This document shows, one piece after another, positions 10,086-20,879 of a stretch of DNA of 64,000 nucleotides; the first letter of the stretch is position 1, and the number at the start of each line of letters is the position of its first letter. Below the pieces are notes generated by a model. The model had not been told where the DNA came from and ran no database searches. It saw only the letters and a program-made list of their open reading frames with translations. The DNA is taken from the NCBI GenBank assembly GCA_029204225.1, contig CM055110.1:1362675-1426674 (forward strand), written 5' to 3'. The DNA is from Diphasiastrum complanatum (taxonomy: Eukaryota > Streptophyta > Lycopodiopsida > Lycopodiales > Lycopodiaceae). The translations under genes were made by a program, and so were the position numbers.

Positions 10086-11191
10086 GTCCATTCACGACAA
10101 GATCTACTATAACTTCTTTTTGCTTCTGAGCTCTGTTCTTTGCTTGATTGTTATCAAATTGATAGGAGCTGTGACTAGTGGTGGCTTTGGTCTTACTGGA
10201 CACTCTTTGTAGCAATGCCCATAACCACATTTGTGACAGAATGGTACAAATTTGTCTTTGATTGGACATTCTACAACTCTGTGATTTTCTCCATATGCAA
10301 AGCATCCAAGTGGCTCTCTGGTCTAATTTATAGATGCACGTTATTGCGCGGCAGCATAAATAGCATACTGATCTGAAGGACCACTTTCATAATCATTACT
10401 TCAATTCCATTGTTCGGTACCACTGTAAAGGTTTCTTGTTCGCTTGTCTATGGAAATCTTCCAAGGCTTTGATCTTTTTATCAAATTGCGACTGCAACTT
10501 TTCTATCTATATCTGGTAGTTCTTTCCAAGTTTCTTGAACTCGTTGAGCATCATCTCTGCAGTAGCGTTGATTTTCATTGATGCGATAGTGGATGTCATA
10601 GTGATCTGCCCTACTGTATAAGGCAACATACCAATATTCGGCTCATCATCTGAATCTTCATCCTCCTCTCGTATCACATCGTCCATAGCGTTTTGCACAG
10701 TTGCATACTCATTGTGGCATTTCAGCTCGCGTCTGATCCTTTTAGGAAGACCTGCTAGAGACCACATAATCAAGGCATCTTCAATAATCAGTTTGGGTAT
10801 GCACTCAGATCTGAGACGTTTAACTCTTCTACGTAGTCTCGTACCATTTTTTGCTTTCCCATTTTAATTTTACTTAAGAGTAGGAAAGGGTCTTCCATAA
10901 ACTTCGGAGGTTTAAACCGTGTGATAAGGGCTCGTTTAGCAGTTTCCCAGTCTGTACACTTTGTCTCATCTTAATTATAATACCAATCTTGTGCTACACC
11001 CGTGAAGGCCATTGGAAATAGCTTAAGTTTATCTTGAGGAAAAACTTCACCATAGACTTCACAAGATTCAGCATAGATCTGGAGAAATATAATTGGATCT
11101 GTTAATCCATTGTATTTGGGTAGATCCAAACGGGTGATCTCCTAACAGTGATTGGATTGACTCCTCGGGGAACAGCTCCAGGAGTAGCCAT
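10086..11191 (-). pseudogene. gypsy-2 gag and zinc-knuckle relic
   Basis: Minus-strand Gag of the same clade as gypsy-1 and gypsy-3. From the ATG at 11191 it encodes a DPIIFLQIYAESCEVYGE segment (near 11100), AQDWYYN (near 10985), VRDYVEELN (near 10830) and MWSLAGLPKRIRRELK with an acidic REEDEDSDDE tail (10640-10770). Downstream, near 10190-10300, the nucleocapsid reads CFAYGENHRVVEC and CHKCGYGHCYKEC; the first knuckle has Tyr in place of its second Cys. In-frame stops include a TAA in the DWYYN region. The frame is truncated at 10086 where the copia LTR abuts it, so protease and pol are absent. Confidence 0.82.
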
Positions 11192-12489
11192 TTTTGCAAA
11201 TCAACAGGACAACGAGATTGGATCTAGATTTTTAAACAGAATCTATCTCAATTTAGATCTGCAAAATTCCTTCCACTTGTCAATAATCAAATTTTTAAGT
11301 TTTGGAAAATGATCTATGATCAGGCAATCGACACTTCTCAGAATGATGAATTCTCAGAATAAGAATTAAATTGACCAAAAATTTGACAGAGGCTTGATTT
11401 GGAAAATCAGGAATTAAAAATAGTACTGGCAAATGTTTTCTAGACAAAGGTTGATTCGGCAAAGGTTCATCAATGCTATATTGGATAGAAAATCTTTGAT
11501 CATATTTTTTTTGACAAATTTGGTGGAAATTACCTTCGCCGAACTCTGACATAGTGAATCTGACTCAGATAAAGCTAGGGTGGAACTGGCAAAGGTTCCT
11601 AATACACAAAAATACGGTTTTTGTAGTTTGGCAAGGTTAAAAATGGAGATTTTCCTTGATCTTGACAAAATTATCATTCGTCGAATTCAAAAATGGTAAC
11701 TTACTATACGTAGAATCCTCAGAAGTTTTTGCAAAAAAGAGTCTTTTTTGACAGAAAATGAACATTATGACACGTGGCCTATGCTTATCATTTGCCAAAC
11801 TCACTAATGAGCCAAAATGGTAAGTCAGACTAACATGGAATCTGGCGAAGGTTCTTTTTGAAAACTAGAAATTTTGTAAAAAGGTGTTAAGATCTCACAA
11901 AATTTTATCCATTTCTAGATGAACAGTCACTTTGACCTTCTATTTTTGGAATCATTGTTCGTTGACCTGGCAGTAGATAGATATGAGTCACACCTATGCA
12001 CAGTGAATCAAACGAACGTTCTGTTTTTGTATTTTTTAGGGTTTTAGTTATTTTTTGATATTTTTTGATGGTTTTTTTGATGTTTTTAAAAATTTGTTGG
12101 AAAGGAATGTTCACCCTTTAAACTGAAGGTTTTGTGATCAAAACCAAAGGTGCCCGCAACTCGGCGAACGTTTCCTGAAAGAGAGTAAAAAGTTATCAGC
12201 TCTGATGTTGATTTTTGTCTTCTTTTGACCAAGATCTATCAGATTTGACCGAATTTTGTTGTTTTTTCTGATTTCTTAGATCTAGATGGACCTTAAGAAT
12301 GGTGATATGAGTAGCTGCCCCTGCTCAATTATCAAATTAGATTTCAAACAAGAAAATCCACTCAAATCAGGCAAAATCACTTCCAAACTAACCCTAAATG
12401 CAGTTCTAACACTATTTATGCCAAGACAAGATTCCTAATGCAAGCTAACCATCCAACAAACATGCTACAAACTTAAAATTTGGCTTAGC
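11192..12489 (-). other. gypsy-2 untranslated leader
   Basis: About 1.3 kb between gag start and PBS, AT-rich, with no convincing ORF. The plus strand shows recurrent GCGAAGGTTC-like words (for example near 11590 and 11845) that also occur at 42.5-42.8 kb. Confidence 0.6.
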
Positions 12490-12507
12490 TCCCTGGCAAC
12501 AACACCA
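12490..12507 (-). promoter_or_regulatory. Degenerate tRNA-Asp primer-binding site
   Basis: The plus strand TCCCTGGCAACAACACCA differs from the tRNA-Asp 3' end at four positions, all transitions of the kind left by cytosine deamination. Four bases separate it from the LTR start at 12512. Confidence 0.65.
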
Positions 12508-12511
12508 AAAC

Positions 12512-13282
12512 TGTAGTGGCTTTCTTTCCTAGCCTATCCTCAACCCAAGGTCCAAGCAATCTAGCATCAAGGAAATGAAGTAGTTGTCACACGTAGGTTC
12601 GTTCCCATGAGAGCGATAACATATCTCAGATTACAACATGAATGGAAGATCCACATCTAACTCTAACATCCATTAATCCTAACCATTTAATGCTACAATC
12701 ATTAACACTACGATCCACAACAAAGATAGTTTACTCTTTCTCTCTCCCTCTTTCTCTCTCACAAAAAGAATAAGAAATAGCAATTCCAATAATTCGCAAA
12801 TACAATAAAAGCATGAGAGATGGAAGAAAAGTGATAGAGAGCAAGGACATTTACAAATCCATTCCATAAGAGAACCAATCTGCTTGTATTGAAATGAAGA
12901 TATAAACATGATTTTCAAACTCAAGTTTGGCACTATTTAAAGTAAAGAGGAGGACTTTGGCCTCAAAATGCTATTGGCCCATTTCTGCCTCCCTAACTAT
13001 TCATATTTAAAAAAGAGTGAGAACCCATTCAAAATTGGAGGGAACCAATTTGAAATTGAATTTGAACCAATTTTGGTGGGAGACCCAACTTTATTCACTA
13101 ACTTGACATTTAGGCCTACGACATTAAAAGTCCCGCAAAAAGGCCTAAAGTCCTTTTATTGACTTTCTAATCATCAAATAACTATGTGATCATCGGGTTG
13201 GACTTACACATGTCGGGTGCCAAATCCTTCTCACTTATTAACTAGGGTTAGGGTTGCCTTGGGATCCGCAAACCCTCCAACA
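12512..13282 (-). repeat. gypsy-2 5' LTR
   Basis: A 771-bp segment with TGTAG and CCAACA ends, next to the PBS, in the right place for the 5' LTR of the minus-oriented gag at 10086-11191. No second copy is present, so the boundaries rest on termini and PBS only. Confidence 0.6.
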
Positions 13283-13422
13283 AGAAGTTTCTCGGCATTC
13301 ACATTAATAAAATGAGTTAACCACGCTTTTGTGGTTCAACAGCCCGGATAAATAGTTCGACCTTGAACAGAAACTTGAAGGCTTGGATCTTTTTGTAACC
13401 TCATGTGAATGCGAGCAAGTCT

Positions 13423-13972
13423 TGTCATGTGCCAACCTTAGCATTCAAACATCTAATCCATTTATTAAATGGAAATGCAAGAAATCAAGAAACTAGTCAA
13501 AAATCAAGAAGATAGCTAAAAGTAGCAAAACTTCACCAAATTAGGCAAAGTAAGGTATCTTCATTCATGGTTATTGATCATTCACAAGATAGGGGCCTGA
13601 TTCTAGAGCATGATCATAGCTCTCATGTGATTTTAGGCACATGAACCACTTTCTTCATCAAGAAAGCTCTCAAAGAGAAGTTCCAAGGTCTCTTAAAACT
13701 CAAAATTACAAAATGAACAATAGCCTCCAAATTTAGCACGACCTCAGCTATTTATAGTGGTCATTAGTGCCTCTACTATAAGTTTGGGTCTTTATTTGGC
13801 TAATTTGGGCCTTACAACCATTATTACAAGTTCGCTATTCACAAATATAGCGAGGTTGTTCGAGCCACCTTATTAACTGTCCTAATGACTAATTCTAGTC
13901 TACTTTAGCTCCATGGCCATATTTGGCAATTCATTAGTAAGCTCATGGGCTAATTACATGCAGCACATGACA
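13423..13972 (-). repeat. 3' LTR of the non-autonomous element
   Basis: A 550-bp LTR, TGTCATGTG to CACATGACA. It is highly similar to 17129-17681, with one small indel near 13470. CTCCCCCTA directly follows on the plus strand, the complement of a polypurine tract. Confidence 0.9.
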
Positions 13973-14368
13973 CTCCCCCTACTTTAAGCATTTTTGCCCT
14001 AAAAAATGAAGTCCATGTAGCTCTTTGTTGAGTGCCATGCTTCATGAATCCTTTGGCGGTAGTCGAATCATATTTGGCCACCTTAAATAAGAAACATCTT
14101 TTCTTGTAATATTCTTGTCAGTAGCCATCTACCGCTCATCAGATTTTGCTGCCTCTGCTTATTGTCGTAGAACAAGGTTGCAACAAGAATTCTTTATAAA
14201 GAACCTTTGATCTATAACTGATCCCATTGATTTGATAAGATCACTGAAGAAGAGATTGTTGAAACACATGAAAGCCTCAAGTTGCATTAGTTCTGCATGA
14301 GTTGACGAGATCCAAGCAACAAGACATTCAATAGTCTTCTTCCCCAGTATCTCTCTTGATTGGATAGG
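13973..14368. other. 3' untranslated part of the non-autonomous element
   Basis: No gene seen between the polypurine tract and the end of the coding region. Confidence 0.6.
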
Positions 14369-16388
14369 CTATCCAATTCCAGATCCATCTGTTTTTGTCC
14401 CTGCATCTGGTGTTGTTATTGCCTTGTGTACCACTTCATAATGAATGATCTTGATTTCATTTTGAAGTTCCAATGCATCCAATAAATGCAAGCATTCCAC
14501 ATTCGGATTCATCACGTCCCATGTAGTGAAGGGATTGTTTTGGTTATCTATACACAAGGAGTTTGATAGTCTTGAATTCGGTTCCCATGTCAATATGTTT
14601 TTCTTGTTGATAGGATCAATGACATCCTCTAACGCAAGAATATTGGATGATTTTGCACCAAATCCCTCCGTTGATATCACATTAGACTCATTTGTTGGTA
14701 GCCCAATATGAATTTGCTTCAGATCTTGGGATGTATCTATTATTATTGACTTCATGGAAGCAATGCTAATACCAATTTTATCATCAAAAAGCTCGTTGTT
14801 GTATTGGTATTTGAATCTTGTATCAGTGTTATACCACTCAGTTGATTCATATTCAGAAATTAATCCAAATAGATCATTGTCAATTATACAGTCATAACCA
14901 CTGATTTGTGGAGTAGAATGTAATTCTCGACAATCGGATTGTACTCCATGATTTGTTAGCTGCAACTGTAAAAATTTGTTCTGCTCATAATATACCTCTT
15001 TATTTTGACCTTTGACCTGATCATTACAGCTATCGAACAAGATTTGATCTGGATTTTCAAATTGGTCTTCATTCACTTGTCCATTGGTGCTTTGCTAATA
15101 TTGATTTGCCTCCATGGAAGGTAGATCAATATCAAGAATTCTAATTTCTTCCTTGAAATCATCAGCTTCATCAGAAGATTCATGATCTTGTTTGCTCAAA
15201 ACATCTCGATCGATATCTGCCTTTGGCTTGGTATTTTGCCCTTGGACTAGAGGAAACGTTGTTTCATAGACATCAACAGTGGTACACAATTCAGGATTAG
15301 TAGTTTGAATATCAATTGGCTGTTGTGGAATACCAACTGATTGCAAGATAGAGTCAAAACGAACGACCATCTTGTTGTACATTTCTTCCCATCTTCGCTC
15401 TGACCTTTCTTGTAATTGTTGTCCTGTTTGTTTCGTTTGTTCGGTACTATCCTGTATGGCAGTTAAAAGTGTACCTAATATTTCCTTTGTTCCACTGGTC
15501 ACTTTATTGATAGTAGGGTCTACACTATTATTTGATCTTCCATGAATACCATTGTTGTTGAGTTGATGGCGTTACACTTTCCACAAAATTGACATAGGGA
15601 CTGGAAATTGTCGCTCCACTTGCCATAGTAATATTCCTTCCCTCCTTAGAATCATTTGCATCGGCAAATGAGGTTCCCATCAAAGAAGGACTAGTCATAC
15701 ATGTAGTGGCATAGAGAGAACACCCTTCATTATTGTCAATTTTTTCACTTTCATAGGCATCTTCATAGATCTCATAATCAACATTATCATCCTCATTATG
15801 ATCGAAATGTTGTTCTGCAACATGGTGACGTCGTCTTTTGAGTTCAAGATCATAGAATTGATCCATGGGCTCATATTGGTCTTCTGCTCCACAATGCACC
15901 TGTTGTGCTTCAAACTGATTCTCAGTAGTAAATTGGAATTGATCTTGACCTTGATAATCACCATCATTGAAGTCCAATTCATCTTGATCATCGAAAGGTT
16001 CAACTGCTTCATCTGTAGAGCCATCTTCAATGACTGCTTTGTGTTGTTCCTCGCTCTGCTGATCGTTGTTGAAATCTTCAGAGTAATGGCCAAGTTCAAA
16101 AGTGTCGTTGTAGTCCTGATACTGATCATCATTAGCCAAATCATCGTTTTGGTCTTGATACTGATTGTTATCAGTGATGTCATCACCTTGGTCATAATCT
16201 TTGATGTAATCATCACCTTGATCCCAATATTCCTCCACATCATTGTCACAATCGTCATCACAGCTCTTTGCTTGACAGTTAGACTTAGTGACATAAGCAG
16301 CTTCAATAATCATGGCTCTAGCAACGTAGATGAAAGTAGATTTCTTTTTTAAACAAACTCTGAATGCCGTAAACTCGCTTATCGACAT
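14369..16388 (-). pseudogene. Acidic, Gln/Asp-rich protein of unknown function
   Basis: I do not recognise this protein. Three open pieces on the minus strand line up as one ancestral frame of about 670 codons. The first, from ATG 16388 to 15528 (286 codons), is dominated by Asp, Gln, Glu and Asn with DQGDD, DNNQYQDQ and DDQYQDY runs. A one-base frameshift near 15550 leads into the second piece (15502-15095), which looks helical or coiled-coil (QDSTEQTKQTGQQLQERSER). A single UAG at 15092-15094, followed by CAA, separates the third (15076-14369; Ile/Asn/Asp-rich). The GTG codons at 15502 and 15076 are not real starts. No zinc knuckle or enzymatic motif is visible. Because it is the only coding region of the element, a structural or accessory role is an inference. 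Confidence 0.7.
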
Positions 16389-17112
16389 CGCTGGGTAAAG
16401 AACATCTATTCTCAGGGCTCAGAAAAGCTTCTGAAGGATGATACATTGTAGGAATGGCGCCGATTGTTGTTGGTGAAGTTTAAATGTCTAATGGCTTGGT
16501 TGCCTTCTTTGATGCAAATGATAATCTCCAGACTGTTTCTGTGCATTCCCTCATAGCTGGCAAGAAGGTTAATGGTAGAGAGAGAAAGGAGTGCGTCGGC
16601 TGCGTGGAGAACAGGTTTTTGTTTCTTTTTTAATTTTTAAAATGAGTTGCAAAAACTTCAAAATGAAGAAATGGAAAAATTTTTACAAGGAAACAAAACT
16701 TCAAGAATGAAGAATTGAAGTGCTTCTCTCCCAAAATCCTACCAGAAATTTAGTTTAATACCTCCTTCACAAATTGCAGTCAAAAAGTTTGGCCAAAAAT
16801 TTGGCCAAAAATGGAGAAAACAGACTGCAAAAGACTACAACTAGCTAAAATTGGAAAGAAAACACTAAAATGGCCATAACTTGGTCATTATAGCTCCAAA
16901 TCAAAAAATCTTAGTACCTCCGAAAAGCTAAAAGAGAGATCTATTGATATACAACAAGAAACTATACAAAAAAAAAAAAAAAAAAAAAATGAAAATTAGA
17001 TAGCCAAAAACTGAATCAAAGCTTATTGGAAATTGAAAAATCAAGAAAACTAAAACAAGAAACTCTATCAAATTTAGCAAAATCCACCAAATCTAATGGG
17101 AAATGATCTAAT
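16389..17112 (-). other. Leader of the non-autonomous element
   Basis: Non-coding DNA of about 0.7 kb between PBS and ORF. Contains a poly(A) run of about 20 on the plus strand near 16969-16989. Confidence 0.65.
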
Positions 17113-17124
17113 GCTCTGATACCA
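17113..17124 (-). promoter_or_regulatory. Primer-binding site, tRNA-iMet type
   Basis: The minus strand TGGTATCAGAGC is the usual plant LTR-element PBS, complementary to initiator tRNA-Met, four bases from the LTR end at 17129. Confidence 0.88.
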
Positions 17125-17128
17125 AAAT

Positions 17129-17681
17129 TGTCAAGTGCCAACCTTAGCATTCAAACATCTAATCCATTCATTAAACCTCAAATTATAATGGAAATGCAAG
17201 AAATCAAGAAACTAGTCAAAAATCAAGAAGATAGCTAAAAGTAGCAAAACTTCACCAAATTAGGCAAAGTAAGGTATCTTCATTCATGATTATTGATCAT
17301 TCACAAGATAGGGGCCTGATTCTAGAGCATGATCATAGCTCTCATGTGATTTTAGGCACATGAACCACTTTCTTCATCAAGAAAGCTCTCAAAGAGAAAG
17401 CTCCAAGATCTCTTAAAACTCAAAATTACAAAATGAACTATAGCCTCCAAATTTAGCATGACCTCAACTATTTATAGTGGTCATTTGTGCCTCTACTATA
17501 AGTTTGGGGCCTTATTTGGGTAATTTGGGCCTTACAACCATTATTACAAGTTCGCTATTCACAAATATAGCGAGGTTGTTCGAGCCACCTTATTAACTAT
17601 CCTAATGACTAATTCTAGTCTAATTTAGCTCCATGGCCATATTTGGCAATTCATTAGTAAGCTCATGGGTAGCACATGACA
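17129..17681 (-). repeat. 5' LTR of the non-autonomous element
   Basis: A 553-bp LTR from TGTCAAGTGCC to CACATGACA, near-identical to 13423-13972, followed by the AGTCT target duplication. Confidence 0.9.
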
Positions 17682-17686
17682 AGTCT

Positions 17687-18480
17687 TGAGTTTCCAATTG
17701 CATGAACCTTGAAGGCTTGGATCTTTTTGTAACCTCGTGTTGTAGCGGGAAGAATTAAAGAAGACGAGTTTTCCATTGGGAAGATAGTCAAATGTTAGTT
17801 CACACCTGAGAGAGGCAAGATAATTGAAATGTTACATTTATGGTCAAGACATGCAAAAACAAAGTAACAACAAACAAACAAAAAATTTCAAACTTAATTC
17901 TATGATGAGCATAGGAAGCTATGCTTGGCATGGGAAGCAATGCTTGCCATGGGAAGCAATGCTGGCCATGGGTTTCACAAATTGGAGGTATGCCAAAATG
18001 CATAGAAAACATAAGACCAAAAATATCAGAGCAAAATCAAATATTTCAAGGCAAGAGTAGACACTAAGTTCAGTTCTAGTAATCTTTTCTTAAGTAGTCT
18101 TTGAGATTTAGAGTCGAGCTCATCAAGGTAGGGTTAGGGTTAGGATTGGTCTTTCGGCAACGCACTAAGGTTTGTCAGCACGGCACCTACCCACCATGGT
18201 CCAAACCAACCACTCAGCACGACACCTACCCACAGCCTAGAAAGAATTTAAGGGTGCTTCGCCCGACATAAGTCACCTTTGCCCATTCTTTTCTCAAATT
18301 GCGCTTTGGTGCTCTCGCTTTTCGTTGCCTTCGCTTTCTATTGATCTTAGCATACGCTCAGACCATCCTCTATGCCCAGCATAGATTCAGGGACCTACAT
18401 TTTCCCTTCTTGCTATGAGGTAAAGCATGTTTTTTTTATAAATTTCTATTTCTCGTTTGGTTTTTTTTAATATTTATTAA
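17687..18480. other. Intergenic, short repeats only
   Basis: No gene seen. A 29-bp stretch near 17710-17738 repeats one near 13375-13403 on the other side of the LTR element. At 17921-17975 a 21-bp GGGAAGCAATGC-type unit occurs in tandem. Two TTAGGG-like words near 18130 are too few to mean telomere. Confidence 0.6.
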
Positions 18481-19049
18481 CAAACCTATGCTGAGCATAG
18501 GTGTAGCGAGGGGCTTTGCGAGTAAGGGACCATGCTAAGCATAAGTCCTGCCTCAACCAATGCTAAGCATAGATTTTGTCTCGACCTATGTCGAGACAAG
18601 ACTTATGCTCAACATAAGTCATCGTTCGACCTGTGCTGACGAGCTCGGACTTATGCTGATCTCGGACTTATGCTCAGCATAAGTCTTGTCTCACAACATA
18701 GGTCAAGACAAGACTTATACTCAACATAAGTACCTGATCGACCTATGCTCAACATAAGTCTCCACTTGACCTATGCTTAGGTCTTGTCTCGCCCTATGCT
18801 GAGCATAAGTCCCGTCTCCACCTATGCTCAAAGTTCGGACTTATGCTGAGCATAAGTCTTGTCTCGAGCTATGCTTAGCATAGGCCGAGACAAAACTTAT
18901 GCTCAGCATAAGCTCGACCTATGCTGAGCATAAGTCATGTCTCCACCTATGCTCAGCAGAGGTCACGAGTGGAGACTTATGCTAAACATAAGTCTTGTCT
19001 CGACCTATGCGGCTCGGCTGAGCATAAGTCTTGTCCTATGCTCAACATA
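18481..19049. repeat. Array of short perfect palindromes
   Basis: About 570 bp built from variants of CTTATGCTnAGCATAAG and CCTATGCTnAGCATAGG separated by GTCTTGTCTCGACC-like spacers. Perfect odd palindromes with 7-10-bp arms around one centre base occur at 18485-18501, 18665-18685, 18838-18858, 18869-18883 and 18896-18912, with many near-perfect copies between. A single strand could fold into a row of hairpins. The array ends exactly where gypsy linker sequence begins at 19050. Confidence 0.9.
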
Positions 19050-19192
19050 CGTTATACATTGGATGATGTGGTTATCATGTTACCTAAAGCACATCGTGAA
19101 CCTGAAGAACACGTGCCAAACTTGAAAGATGTTTACGATGGCCCAGCTAGGACACAGCCAATGAACCTTGCTAAACCAGGAGAACCAAAAAA
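19050..19192 (+). pseudogene. Gypsy pre-RT linker fragment
   Basis: This plus-strand piece reads YTLDDVVIMLPKAHREP and DVYDGPARTQPMNLAKP, nearly the same as the gypsy-3 linker at 38580-38730. It has no gag or RT around it: it starts abruptly at the end of the palindrome array and fades out near 19190. Confidence 0.85.
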
Positions 19193-19967
19193 GATATTTC
19201 TTTCAAAAGTTTACTTACATTCATTTTTATGCAATGTAATGCAACTCTACATCTCTTTTTTTACTTAGCCAATTCAACTCCTCCTTGAGGTTCTACTTCC
19301 ACCTCAAGTACTTTGTCATAAAGATCATGAAGTACAAGCAAGGACTCCATCTAGCTTCAAGCAAAAAACCACCCATTGATGCCATTTTTGAATGTGAAAA
19401 GGCACTAGAAACTCTTATGGTTTCTCTAAGAGATCTGAACCTAAAGTCTTCTAGAAATTTAGAAAGCTTATAGACTCAATCCTATCATCATGAACCAATC
19501 TAGAATGATGGAAAGTTAGATTCTAGTCTCAAACTTGCAAAATCACTCCTTAATTTAAGATTTTTAGCAATTTCTCTCTTCAACCTCAACATACACTCAA
19601 AAAATCAAAGCATTAATGCACCTAATTCAAGCTTCAATTTTAATTCTTTGGCTGATCTAATCCAAGAACTAATCAAAGGACTAGATTCACTATAGAAAAT
19701 GCTTGATTTTGCACCAAAAATTACTCAAATTGGGTGTGTGAGTTAAATTCTACAAATTTTTGAAATTTCTCAGTTAAAACCGGAGCTGTATGGCCTCACA
19801 CGTGTGAAAAGGGTTCCTATAGCCCACAACAAGATCTGGACCAAAAATTTTGAGGATAGCTATCGAATCCAACTCGCTACACAAAATTTGACTAGTTTCC
19901 TAAAAACTGCTAATTTTGGCTTTGATTTGGATTAACCCTATCAATTTCAACAAAGCCTCTTGTATTT
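19193..19967 (-). other. Unassigned, possibly leader of a minus-strand LTR element
   Basis: No convincing gene. The part next to the PBS-like site at 19968 would be the 5' leader of a minus-oriented element. A TCACACGTGTGA palindrome lies at 19796-19807. Confidence 0.45.
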
Positions 19968-19980
19968 GGCTTTGATACCA
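19968..19980 (-). promoter_or_regulatory. tRNA-iMet-like primer-binding site
   Basis: The minus strand TGGTATCAAAGCC has one mismatch to the usual tRNA-iMet site and abuts a TGTG start at 19981. Confidence 0.6.
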
Positions 19981-20803
19981 TGTGCAAAAAGTACAAAAAG
20001 GACCAAGAGTGGATCTTAATCTGATCCTCAAGAGGGATAGGTTGTCAGATCACTTGATCTATCAATCTACTTGAGATTAAGATCAATTTAGATCAATTCT
20101 AGACACAAAATCCTAACAAGAACAATCGTTAATTGAAGGTAGGTGTACTTTTTGGTTTCACACGTGTGAAACAATGTCTGAGTACGGACTCCAACCTGAA
20201 AATCAAGTACACATTGATAGAACCTTGAAACAATCAAAACAAATGTAGACAAATGGAGAGAATCACTCAAAATTGCTTCCAAAACCAAGATTGGTGTCTC
20301 ACATTGATTATGGCCAAATAAGCCTCTATATATACACTTCTTAGAGATCGAGGTACTAATCATGCATCAGATCTCACATGTGTGAGGATGCCTTGTCACC
20401 ATCATGCAATTTGACGCTTGGATCAAAACTTTTCATTTTGGGCATTTTTGGTCTATTTTTCTACTATATGGAGATCTTCATGGAAATCTTCTAGAAGCAA
20501 AAACTCGCCTACTTCAGCTATTTCCACATGTGTGAGCTGTCCTCTACACAATAGATGTGACACCTATTCAAAATATTTGGCTCGTGCAATCATTAGATTG
20601 GTGCCATGTGTCGTATATCTAGAAAACTAGTTTTTGGCCATTTTAGCCACTAGAACTTGAATTAAATCATATGTACAACATATATGATTATGGTACATAA
20701 AAAGTACACTAGTTTCACACGTGGGAACAGGCTCCACACATGTGTGTCTATCCTACATACAAGATTTTTGGCTTCTACTAGGCTTATTTTTGCATTTTTC
20801 ACA
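19981..20803 (-). repeat. Putative LTR
   Basis: A segment of 823 bp with TGTGCAAAAA and TTTTTCACA inverted ends, abutting a PBS-like site. It contains a perfect 14-bp TTCACACGTGTGAA palindrome (20157-20170) and several ACATGTGT words. There is no second copy in the window, so this rests on termini and the PBS. Confidence 0.55.
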
Positions 20804-20879
20804 ACGAGGATGATGAAATACCAACAACATCCAAGTCGAGGGAAGTTCTGGGTGGAACCAGAGCAAGCCTGACTGAAGG

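Larger units (their letters stand above)
13423..17681 (-). mobile_element. Complete non-autonomous LTR retrotransposon
   Basis: A 4,259-bp element flanked by a perfect AGTCT target duplication (13418-13422 and 17682-17686). In minus-strand order: 5' LTR (17129-17681), tRNA-iMet-type PBS (17113-17124), leader of about 0.7 kb with a poly(A) run, an acidic coding region (16388 to 14369), a purine-rich tract abutting the 3' LTR at 13973, and the 3' LTR (13423-13972). No gag, protease, RT, RNase H or integrase motif is visible, so it would need enzymes from another element. Confidence 0.88.

Noticed and set aside
15695-16352. Long open frames in other registers over the acidic ORF (203 codons minus, 184 codons plus)
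   Set aside because: Shadows of the Asp/Gln-rich repeats: GAT/CAA-rich codons read as Met/Ile/Thr in other frames.
18125-18145. TTAGGG-like repeats
   Set aside because: Only two units, with no array; plant telomeres are TTTAGGG in long tracts. A similar pair near 13246 is equally isolated.
18481-19049. CRISPR-like array
   Set aside because: Nuclear plant DNA, irregular units, palindromes rather than constant repeats with unique spacers, and no cas genes.
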